DNA of 64,000 nt from Lepturacanthus savala. Taxonomy: Eukaryota > Chordata > Actinopteri > Scombriformes > Trichiuridae. The notes beneath the pieces were generated by a model. That model had not been told where the DNA came from. It searched no databases and was given only the letters and a program-made list of their open reading frames with translations. The DNA is taken from the NCBI GenBank assembly GCA_030544235.1, contig CM060468.1, forward strand, positions 11,252,258 through 11,316,257, read 5' to 3'. A program made the translations under genes and the position numbers. Position 1 is the stretch's first letter. Every line of letters starts with the position of its first letter. Positions 10,576 to 20,297 of the stretch are shown here, in pieces.

Positions 10576-12490
10576 AATGTATACGCCAGTATGTGTGTGT
10601 AAAAGTATGACAGCGCTCTAATCAGACATTGTCTGTTTAGACTGGACCAAGAAATCCTCAAACACGAATGGATTACTTTGCTTATCTTGTTAATCTGGAC
10701 CCAGTTCCTCATTCACCTTTATCTTCTCCTGCTAATCCTGTGTTGTGCCTGTACCATCTGATGCTTTCACCATGCAGAGCTGAGTTTCTTGCACATTTTT
10801 CCTGATTACCTCTTCTCTTGTGAAACTGTAACAAATGGATTCCACTCAAATGTGATGCACTCAGTTGCAGGTGAGGTGATATGAGATTTTTGAGGTTTCT
10901 TTTTCTGCATGTGCAGGTTGTACATTGTTTTATCCGTGACTTCCAAGATGACTGCTAAACATGATCCCATTCTGGTGCTATTCTATGCCTTCAAGTTTAG
11001 AGAAAATTGGAGAATTGCAATTTAAGGACATCAGCTTCAATGGAACCTATTTACAATGTTCTCCGTTTTAGCATGTTCACATTTGCTAATTAACACAAAG
11101 TACATCTGAGGTTAATGGGAATGCCTTTAATTGTGCAGGTATATGGTAATAAAAGAAACGGACAACAGCAATTCAAATTCTGGCCTTGAGAAAAACACTT
11201 CAGTTCCTGCAGCTCGCCTAGGGTCCTAATTTAAAGCATCACACACTACCAGGCAAGGAAGGGTTATGCTGTCAGTCATTCTGAAGGAGACAAACACAGA
11301 TGCAGCAGACACAGATTTTCCTATATTTTACTTATACACACTATGCATATTTAAAATTATTTAAAATGATTTGACTGCTAAACATGTTCTCATTTTGTTC
11401 TAATGACATAGCATAACTAATACTGTTCTGAGAAGAAATAATTTAACATTTTTGCACTGACGGGTGTTTCAATGCATAATTATCTCCTTGTATGTTAAGT
11501 AAGTAGGCTGAGGGTTAAAATTCTATTCTGAATGCCTAACCAATCCATCGCCACTGTCCAAACTCGAGAGATGAGATGGTAATTTCTTTTACAATCCAGC
11601 AGCATGAACACCACGACGGCGTAACGATCATTGTTTGCCGAAGAAACACTGACTGATGCTTTCTTATCTGCAGTGTGTGCTCAGCCCAGTGGATAGACTA
11701 CAAATACTGAGTGGAAATACTGGCAGTTTACACACTGTTGTTTGGATAGGTTGGCCTTGCTCCACCTCCTCTTGCTCTCCCTTGCTTCCCCGTTTCTCTT
11801 CGCTGGAGGTGGAGTGCCCCTAATCAGCAATCATTTGAAAGGTCATGAATGAGAAGCTGCAGGCTTGAACACTAACAGTTTGCCTCAGTCATTTGCTGCA
11901 CTGAGCTGGCAGCTCCTGAGATGTAGTTTAACGAAATTGGCTCAAGACCCCCTTCGCTGTGGGCTGCCATTCCCTGTTTTCTCCCCTTGCATCTTTGTCA
12001 TGATCATATATCAGGCTTTTGTTATGAATGCAAATAGGAAAAACATTATTCTAATTCTCTCATCACAGTAGGTTGCCACCTCTCAATTATTTTAAGGAAA
12101 TAGGCCTGACGTTGTGACACATCGCGGTGGGAAAAGCAAAGCTATGAATGACACTTGAATTCCTTTGTGCACCAGTTTCCTCAGATTCCTGGTGTTGTTA
12201 ATCAATGTCAGTGTCATAAAATGGCTAACCCCTTAACTGTTCTGGCTGAGACACGTCCAAATGTTTGTTGTGAAAAAGGCCTATGGCTCACATTTTTGGC
12301 ATCGCTAATATTAGCCACATGAGCTGATGGCATTAATGGGCTCAGTCAAGCAGACGCGTCCACATAATACAGCTTATGAAGGACAATGTAATTATCACAT
12401 TACATCTTGATAACTCAATCTGTTCAAAAACTGTTAAAAAGAGGAAAAAATGGCAAATTGTGGGTTTACTGAGGATTATGTGCTTGACTG
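10576..12490. other. Unassigned sequence, conserved-element-like in part
   Basis: No gene or mobile element is recognised. About 10960-11250 and 11800-12060 are free of simple repeats and have TAAT cores and mixed composition, so they are plausible non-coding conserved elements. This is inference from texture only. Confidence 0.3.
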
Positions 12491-12523
12491 TTTTTTTTTT
12501 GTTTGTTTTTTTTTTGTTTGTTT
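12491..12523. repeat. T-rich (TTTG)n simple repeat
   Basis: Two runs of nine to ten T residues are separated and followed by GTTTG units. It encodes only Lys/Thr/Asn low complexity on the minus strand. Confidence 0.9.
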
Positions 12524-12550
12524 GGGAGCTGTGACTTCCTGGAGTCTCAG

Positions 12551-12569
12551 ATGGTTGCCTGGCAACCAT
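12551..12569. promoter_or_regulatory. Palindromic X-box (RFX-type) candidate
   Basis: ATGGTTGCC-T-GGCAACCAT is a perfect inverted repeat with 9 bp arms and a 1 bp spacer. Its core GTTGCC-N-GGCAAC fits the RFX-family X-box consensus (GTNRCC, 0-3 bases, RGYAAC) on both halves, which is close to the best possible match. X-boxes of this type control ciliary and other RFX target genes. No start site is visible close by, so it would be a distal site if functional. Confidence 0.5.
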
Positions 12570-12589
12570 GATGGTTATGACTCAATGAT

Positions 12590-14675
12590 GACAAGATTTA
12601 AAAAACATACATATATAATGTGTTAATTATCGAGGTTTAGAGATGATGGTTTCCAGATTTTGTTATGATGGTGGCTCTCAGTTAAGAAAAAAAGTTTTTG
12701 TGCATGGAAGAGGTTGTATTTTAAGGCCCTGTAGCCTTTCTGATTACCATTACCATAGAACCGTACCAGTCTCTGGTATTTCTTTGTCTATTTTAGCAAC
12801 CCTATTGGTTGAGGTACCTAGCACACAGGACCGGGACCCTCTGCCTCCTTACACAGTGGAAACACAAAGCTGTCCATTACTGAATCAAACTGTACCCGTA
12901 CTGATCTGTACTGTAACATCCCGTACTGGCAGTGGAACCAAGGCTTTAGTGAGTTGGGCCAAATGAAAGTGCCCTCATAGTCGTGCGCAGACTGGCCTCG
13001 GAGCAGGTCTGTGTGCAGAGATGCTGGGACAGATGGCTGAAGCCAGATTTACTCAGGCGTCCGCAATGTTGTCCTCCGTATTACAGATACAACAGCGTCC
13101 ATCTGATCCCTACAACCACACAGCATCTGCTGATGCATTTGTGTGTGAGAAAGAGCGTGTGACAGCTTGTCATTTTGGAAAATTTATATGGCAAGATGAG
13201 ACCCTCGGTATGCATTCCCCTTTGTGCCAGTCAGTGAGACTGTTCTTCTGTCCCACTCCATGGGACCACATGCTCCCCAGCGTCCTGCCTCTTCCCAGTT
13301 TCACCCTGAGCTTTGTTTCACTCGCAGAGTTGCTTTGGTAAAATGTAAGGGAGAGAAGAGTGTGAAATCACAAGACCACTGGTGATAGATTCGGTTATAC
13401 GGCCCCTTCATTTATCCTGTGAGAAGAGATTTCGCGTAGCCTCCACAAACACAAAAATCACACTTACTGTATGTTACAGTATCTGTTGCTCAAGTTTTCA
13501 AACAGTTTCTTTCACCCTGGTAGTAATGAGAGGTGTGATGATGGCACAACACTCATAACTATGTCTTTCTCACCTCCCACCATCAGCTTGAAAAGCCAGA
13601 GTCACTCTTTTTTTTTGTCCCCTGACAGAAGAAAAGGGGTTTGCAGTAGAATGCATAGCACGGTAAAACAGTCTGTAAAAGCAAGAAAACTTACTATCAA
13701 CAGAAGAATACATTTCACCCCAACACTGCTATACCACTTAATATCCAAGTTCTTAACCTTTAACGCATCTGTTAGATTTAGCCATCTGGAACCCGAATGA
13801 CCGACCGAAAGATGGTGAGATGGATTTGAAGATGGGGGGAGGACATACAATGTAAGCTGAGAGAAGTGATGGTAGAATGGCTGAAAGGGCACAGGCCCTT
13901 GTTCGGCTTAATGGCTTAATGGTGAGCTCATTCACGCAAAGAGAAAGAGACAGAGACTGCGAAAGAGGGAAAGAAACAGAGAAAATCATTGCTGATTTAC
14001 ACCTGCTGTTAGAAGCCCCATCTTCCCTCTGATTAGTCTACTTCAGACAGAGCCCCCTGAGCACTGATTACGTGCTTAGAACATCAGACATCTGCACACA
14101 GCCTGAATATACGTCTATGAAGAGCTTTTGATTTGTTTCCGATTCTGACAAGGCAGAGCTAGCACACTAGCACTTTAATAGCTGTGGTCATTTCCCCCAA
14201 ACAATCTGTCATCTCCTGGAACAGCACGCTGGTGTGTCAAGTCCTGCAACCCGGAATCACTGCCGAGTGTCTTTTTGTTCAACTTGACGTTAGATTGTGT
14301 AGATTGCCATGCAAGATGCTTGACTCATGATATACACATGTACAACAAGAGTGCAGCTGTTGGCGTTTACATACAGATAATCTTCTACTTTGGATATGTA
14401 ATCTTATTTTCTGATTTACAGTAGGGAGGGTTCCATATGTTAGACTTTAAGAGGCTGTAATGTGTGAATTTCTGGTAGACAGCAGGCAATGAGCAGATAC
14501 ATCATACACTGAATTAATAGCAATTAAATTAATTAATACCCCTTTACCTTGAAGTTTAGGAAAAGCCAGCAAGTATACTATAATCCCAAATAAGTGCACC
14601 TCATGGAATAATAAAATAAAAATCTCAATATATTTAGTGCCTATGCCCTTATCTCTAATGCTTAATGTTAATCCT
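12590..14675. other. Unassigned sequence
   Basis: No gene is recognised. ORFs of 107, 106 and 109 codons at 12643-12966, 13021-13341 and 13471-13800 (plus) have no domain or third-base bias. Around 12750-12950 the repeated GTAC motifs (ACCGTACCAG, TGTACCCGTACTG, CTGTACTG) hint at a decayed DNA element, but no ends are found. Confidence 0.35.
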
Positions 14676-15195
14676 TTAAAGGACAACGTGTAGCATTTTA
14701 ATGAATTTATTAGTTAAAAACAACACATTAATCCATAAGTATGCCCCATCGGTGTCAAATAAACCACTTCCAATAGTCTGAGCGAATAATTTATCATATT
14801 TACATTGCAAGGGTAAATCAAGGGTAAATGGAGGATTATATTCTATTCTGTTTTCTAAAACCCCCAAGAACGCCTAAGAGGGACAGAAAACAGTGTGTGC
14901 ATTTTAGCCCAGAGCCAGCGCGACTGGAGAGAATGGTGAAAATGCAAATTCGAAAGCCTGCACTGCACTTTCTTTAAAAATGCAAGATGATATTTGTTCC
15001 ACATCAGGATAAAGGTAAAAAGAGAATTAAAAAGACAAAAAAAGGCGTCATATTGACACAGCTTCTAGGCACAAACCATCTACTGTAGAGTTTAGTGGTT
15101 GCAACGTACATTTGAAAAAACAAGGTATTGGAGAGACTATTACTTTGAATACATTTTCACCATGACATGGGGGAAAATACACAGTATCCCTGTAA
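14676..15195. mobile_element. Possible non-autonomous DNA element
   Basis: The left end TTAAAGGACAACGTGTAGC and the reverse complement of the right end, TTACAGGGATACTGTGTATT, align with a few mismatches over about 18 bases. The roughly 520 bp between them is non-coding. The general form (TTAAAGG...TGTGTAG ends) resembles abundant teleost MITEs that I know only by type. No clean target duplication is seen, so the boundaries are tentative. It may also be a chance pairing. Confidence 0.35.
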
Positions 15196-15472
15196 GTCAT
15201 TATCAATCACCAAACATTCTCATATTGCAGCTTCTCACTTGTGAGTATTTGCCACTTTAGATTTTTTTAAGTCCACTTTGTGAGATGTCAATTCATGAAA
15301 ATATTCACAATTTTCTGTCATTTTATCCACAAAATGAATCATTTATGAACAATCTGTGTCATCAAAGTAAATAACTGTTGTCTTACATCAAGTTTTTATT
15401 GTCTATTCATCAGATATCATGTTTCCCTTAATGGCATGAATTATGAAGATGATTTTCTGGCATGACTGGCAG

Positions 15473-15473
<1 letters not shown>

Positions 15474-15550
<77 letters not shown>
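15474..15550. repeat. (TG)n microsatellite
   Basis: About 38 uninterrupted TG units, one of the longest perfect simple repeats in the window. Long TG runs can adopt Z-DNA and are usually length-polymorphic. Confidence 0.98.
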
Positions 15551-15553
<3 letters not shown>

Positions 15554-18280
15554 CCAGTGAAGACAAATACTGCTGTGCATCAAGTCTTTTTTGGTTTGCC
15601 TGGCTGACTTCTGCCCCCCAGGAATGACAAACAACTGAAACGAACATGAAAGTACAAATAAATGACCCACAGCATCATATTATTCCAAAGTCCACTGAAG
15701 CCAATGTTACATTACCAACAACAAAAAAGTTCCTGCTCCTTCACCTGCCCTCTGATGTTAGATAACAATGCACACTCTTTCCACTACCTGCCCTATTTAT
15801 TTCTCTGTCTGACTTTGGGGTCGTGGCACCTGTTATGCAGGCCGAGCTTTTGAGCCATTGGTGCTGTTCCAAATGATGAGGTGTCCCTAGGAGGGCTGTG
15901 CTCTCTCAGCAGCCTGGCATCCATTAGTGCTTTATGACCATCTCTCTGCCTCAGCAGACCCGGTGCATGCAGAAGTGCTCACCTTTTCCATTTTCCTCAT
16001 GCTTTCTCTATAACCGGAGTCCCTGAGGGACCCCAACTTAGGCCCTGATGATAAATTGATAAATTGCGGCAATTAAGCAATGTAAGCACCTCTAGATTGG
16101 AGACAGACAGTAATGGGGTGGAGTAACAAAATGTGCCCCCATGTCAAGGGGAGAAAATATGCTTTAGTGATGGTTATCTCGATTCGCTTAGACAATAAGG
16201 TGAAACTTAAATTATTCCTAGGGAGAAAAAAAGTGATGCATGCAGCAGCAATAGAAAAATTGAATGAATGGAATTTGGCAAATATTGAGGTTACATGACT
16301 GCAATTTGTGAGGCAGCACGGAAGGTTAAAGTGAATTCCTATATTTGTATAATAACAGTGTATATTAGTCAAAGACTTTTAACTGATTTACAAGGTTAAG
16401 AGAGGTTCCACAGCTCATAACCTAATTTTTTTAACCTAAAAGGCTGCACACTTTCCTCGAAATGTAATTCACAGTCAGCAAAAACAGCAGTGAATCCTGA
16501 CTGAACCGTGGATCACTTTTTCATTGCTTTGACACAAAATACTTCCAGTCACCAAAAACTGTTAATTTATACAGGTCGTGTTCACATACTACAACATAAC
16601 ACAAAATTACTGTAAATTACACTACAATTTGCCACATTTTGCTACATCTACAACCACACAGAAAAAAATGTTGCTCATAGAGATGCAAAGTTTATGACTT
16701 CACCACCGATCACCTATAAACCTACGATCCTAAAAATGTGTGTAACGTTTTAGTTGCAGAGGTGATGTAGCCAGGTGTAGCGGTCAAAGAGAATATGGTT
16801 TTGTTTGATCAATATACTCTACATCTAGGACATAGCATTAACAAAAGAAAGTGTTGTTCTTACAGCTCAGTAAATGCCCGCAGCACAGTGAACAGTGATG
16901 ACAGCATCTTCGATCTGATTCGCCGACCTGGGTTCAAATTTATTGGTCCAAGTTATATATCTGAAACACACAAAGATAGTTGATTGGATAAAAGAGTTCA
17001 TTCACATATGCGGGCTGAACAGATGACTGTCGCATGGCAGGTGTTTCACTGTAGATGTATGGATCATGGATGTAAACAATTCAAAGCATAGCAGTATGTC
17101 ACCACACACAGAAAAGAGCAGGTCTCTTTTGCATTTTTATACTGATCCACACTGCTGAAACACAAAGAAGAATGTACTGACATGTGTTTAGATGAGGAAG
17201 AATTATCACAAATTATGAATTTTCACTTCAAAACACAGTTACTGTGCTTTTTATGATTATTATAACATCAGACTCCAGCACCCTTAATAGTTAACTTAAA
17301 TTCCCAGCCCATCTCTTAAAAGTACATCTCAAAATCCATTTATTTATATAATTTAATATGGTTACATATGCTTAAATTGTGAGTATTTATAGCATCCATA
17401 TGGCTTTTATACCATATGGCCACCCCCCTCTGTGTCGGAACTCAGGCCTATGCAGGCATGCGTCATACACCCAACACTTGCTGTTGCTGTATTAAAGACC
17501 CCCCCAAATGTGGTTTCATATTCACAGTTAAATAAGCAACAATCAATCAGTACATTACATACATAGCAGAGTATAAAATGTAATTATCAGATCAGATTTG
17601 CTACATAAGGGAATAAAAAAAGGAAAAGAACTACTCACTTCAAACCAGTGCAAAAAGGAAGGAAACCACCTTCACATAGAGACAAGGATTTTGAAGATTG
17701 TATGTAGTAGTAAGTAGTTTGAAGCTGATCATCATAAAACAGGAATACACAATATAGCAATAATTATATAATGAATGACTTTTTAACAAAATAAGGTTTT
17801 AGGGCCTTTGGATGTGACGGACATGCTTTTATTTTGAATAATCCAAAAAAATATTCTGTTAGGAGTCAATCTATTTTAAAAATGAGAGAATACAAAATAA
17901 TTTGTTTTTTTTTAACATTTGGGAGAGGTGTTGGTTAAATTTAGAAGCTGCAACTTGCACATTATATATTCCAATCATATTCTCCAAAGTGTGTATCTTG
18001 CAGGAGGCCATGCACAGTATCAACTCTAGTCCAGAGTCACTGTTGTAAAGAGCCTTTGGCAAAAGCACACACACCCCAGGGTATTATAGTTAGTCCTCAA
18101 TAATTAACTGGATGTACATGAGTTTGCAAGCAGAATACCTTACAGTGACTGTAATGGTAGGAAGAACACCATCTTTGTAAATTGTAAAGGGACCTTTTCC
18201 CTTTGAAACTGCAGCAAACTGTAGATAAATACATACACTCACTTCTATGCTTCAGTTTATTTGCAGATTATATGGTTGTC
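15551..18280. other. Unassigned sequence with a conserved-element-like block
   Basis: No gene or complete transposon is recognised. About 15840-16080 has mixed composition, no simple repeats and motifs such as GATAAATTGATAAATTGCGG, and looks like a conserved non-coding element. Around 16864-16940, AGCTCAGTAAATGC and GGTTCAAATTT lie about 67 bp apart and faintly recall tRNA-type A and B boxes; this is too weak to call a SINE. Confidence 0.3.
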
Positions 18281-18284
18281 ACAG

Positions 18285-18405
18285 TGCTGTGATGAGGTCA
18301 TGGCAAGTTGTAATGAGGTTTCCACACACATTAATGAAGTTATTGGGCCTTTTAATGAGGTCATAGCGCACAATGATGAAGTCATTAGACATTGTGTATA
18401 TGAGA
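18285..18405. repeat. 21 bp tandem repeat, open on both strands
   Basis: Five diverged units share the core AATGAGGTCAT/AATGAAGTCAT. The ATGA core recurs at 18292, 18313, 18334, 18355 and 18376, an exact 21 bp period, with weaker units on either side. Because 21 is a multiple of three, both strands stay open: plus reads NEV/DEV every seven residues (CNEVSTHINEVIGPFNEV), minus reads TSL/TSS repeats. The unit also looks like a nuclear-receptor half-site (AGGTCA) repeated every two helical turns. I see no evidence that it is translated. Confidence 0.75.
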
Positions 18406-19341
18406 TTAACTTAAGCATCAACACACACATTAATTGCTTCCTGTAACACAATAAGGCCACATCCTCTTGATGATTGCCGAAGAAGGTTGCAAACTTGATT
18501 CATTCTTACTAATGCATTTTATCCAACAGCAGCACACGCTGGGATTCTGCTGGGAGTCAATTTGTGGAGTGTCAGCGGGTGAAATCTGTTATTTACAATA
18601 GGTGCAACATAAGGAAAAATTAGGATAAGCATTTGTCAATTACAGTAGTTGTATCGTTAGATCCGTTAGTAAAAGTAGAGTACTGTGTGTGGGATGGCAA
18701 CTGTACTATATGATGACGAGTGGAATTTAATGTGAACATTAAGAAATAGGTGAAAGTGGGAAAAAAAAACACTTCAAAGAAGAATGAATAAGCAGCAGTG
18801 TAGATATGAAATAAAATAGTGAAATACAAAGAGTTTACTTTGGAACAAAATTTACTTTATCTAAACACACTCTCACATATTGAAAGCACTGCATGGGGTC
18901 TAACATCACTCAGTTGGTAGACCAAAGACCGGATTACCAATTGCACAGATTTGGCAACTGCTTGTGAACTCCAGAGGCTTAAAAGCTCCAGATTTACTTT
19001 GTGTCCACTGGTTTGTGCTAATCTAATTGGATTCTATTTGGGAAGATGTTTTAAAGGGGACTCATTATTTCAGTTTTGTGCTTACATGTTGCATATCTTT
19101 TAAATTATTTGTGGTGAATCAAACTAAAACCAAGCAAGTCCGGAGCCAAGTATTGCAGCTCAGGGAAAAAAAAAATGCACAGATTGTGCAGTGAATGGGA
19201 GGAAGTGAGGGTTAATTGGAGCTCAGCAGCTCCAATTTTGGCCTGGGGAGCATTGAAAAGTTAATCTGGCTGTGCACAGAGAACAAAATGCTTTGAAGCT
19301 TTAAACACAAAGCAAACGCGCATGTTACATGCGCATTGTCT
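18406..19341. other. Unassigned sequence containing a hairpin
   Basis: No gene is recognised. AATTGGAGCT-CAGC-AGCTCCAATT at 19214-19237 is a perfect inverted repeat with 10 bp arms and a 4 bp loop. Around 18905-18960 the string CACTCAGTTGGTAGACCAAA resembles a tRNA-derived A-box region, but no matching B box follows. Confidence 0.35.
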
Positions 19342-19885
19342 CTTTCTGTAAAATCGGTCTTAGAAGCGGACTCGGGCGCAGAGGTGTCAATGAGCTTCTT
19401 TATTGAAATAACAAAATAAAACCCTCGACAGAGTGAGGGAAAACAAAAAACACTCCAAAGGAGGCAAAACTCTAATCTGCTTTATGAAAATTTATCAAAA
19501 TCAAAAGCACTCGCAACAAGGAAAATAAAAAGGCTGAAAAACGTAAACTAAACTAAGCAGTAGGAAACAAATGGCTATACTAAGAACGTATACAACAAAA
19601 TAAAAAACACTCAATCGAGGCAAAACAAAGAAACACACGAGCAAAAAGGCTTTGGTGATCGGTACTGGGATGAAACACTTCGACACAAGACAAGGGGAGA
19701 CGCAGGCAAGATATACACAGGGTAATGGGAACAGGTGGAAACAATCAGGGTGGGGCAGACAATCAGACCGGTGACACATAGGAAGGGCAAGTGACCTGAA
19801 ACGAGAGGAGAGTTATCTTTCAAAATAAAACAGGAAATGACAAGACATAACAACCCACAAGACCTCACTGCGGTGTGACACTTTC
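19342..19885 (-). mobile_element. Solo LTR, Ty3/Gypsy type, with 5 bp TSD
   Basis: A 534 bp LTR lies at 19347-19880 between perfect 5 bp direct repeats CTTTC (19342-19346 and 19881-19885). It starts TG and ends CA on the plus strand. In its own (minus) orientation it begins TGTCACACCGCAG and contains GTCACCGGTCTGATTGTCTG, a TATA-like GTGTATATC (plus 19710-19718) and the polyadenylation signal AATAAAG (plus 19398-19404), as expected for U3-R-U5 order. The sequence style matches fish Ty3/Gypsy LTRs. No internal gag-pol or second LTR is present, so it arose by LTR-LTR recombination. Small ORFs inside are not genes. Confidence 0.92.
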
Positions 19886-19886
19886 T

Positions 19887-20297
19887 CCCAATGACTACTG
19901 TCAGTCAGTCATTTTCTATACCTGCTTATTCCTCAATAGGGTCACAGGGGTCTGCTGGAGCCAATCCCAGAGCCAATCCCAGCGCCTTACAGCAAGAGGC
20001 AGGGATACACCCCAGATGGTCACCACCATTCACTCACACCACCATTCAGTCACCACCATTCACTCACACACTCAACTGCCAACAGGCAATTTAGAGTCTC
20101 CAATTAACCTCAGCATGTTTTTGGACTGTGGGAGGAAGCTGGAGTGAAAACCCACGCAGACACGGGGAGAACATGCAAACTCCACAGAAAGGAGTGGCCC
20201 AGGACCCAGGACCAAGGAGGTCTTGAACCTGCGACCTTCTTGCTGTGAGGCAACAGCGCTAACCCCTGAGCCACCGTGTCACCCCCCAATGACTACT
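19887..20297 (-). mobile_element. tRNA-headed SINE with 13 bp TSD
   Basis: The element (19900-20284) is flanked by a perfect 13 bp direct repeat, CCCAATGACTACT, at 19887-19899 and 20285-20297. On the minus strand it starts with a tRNA-like head: box A TGGCTCAGGGGTTAGCG (plus 20256-20273) and box B GGTTCAAGA (plus 20221-20229). The body includes GTTTGCATGTTCTCCCC and CTCCCACAGTCCAAAAACAT, which are widely repeated in teleosts, and the 3' end is GCAGGTATAGAAAATGACTG followed by (ACTG)n. The 3' part resembles an L2/CR1-type LINE tail, implying mobilisation by that LINE. An internal CATTCACTCACAC-type expansion (about 20025-20070) is seen. Box B is slightly degenerate. Confidence 0.92.

Noticed and set aside
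15428..15670. Thr/His repeat ORFs on the minus strand
   Set aside because: Products of the (TG)n microsatellite in two frames, not genes.
16864..16940. tRNA-like A and B box pair
   Set aside because: The A-box match is weak, the spacing (about 67 bp) is only marginal and no SINE body or tail follows.
18905..18960. CACTCAGTTGGTAGACC resembling a tRNA-derived SINE head
   Set aside because: No B box, body or target duplication could be found.
19501..19868. Two hydrophobic Cys/Leu/Phe-rich minus-strand ORFs
   Set aside because: They lie wholly within the solo LTR, which is non-coding.
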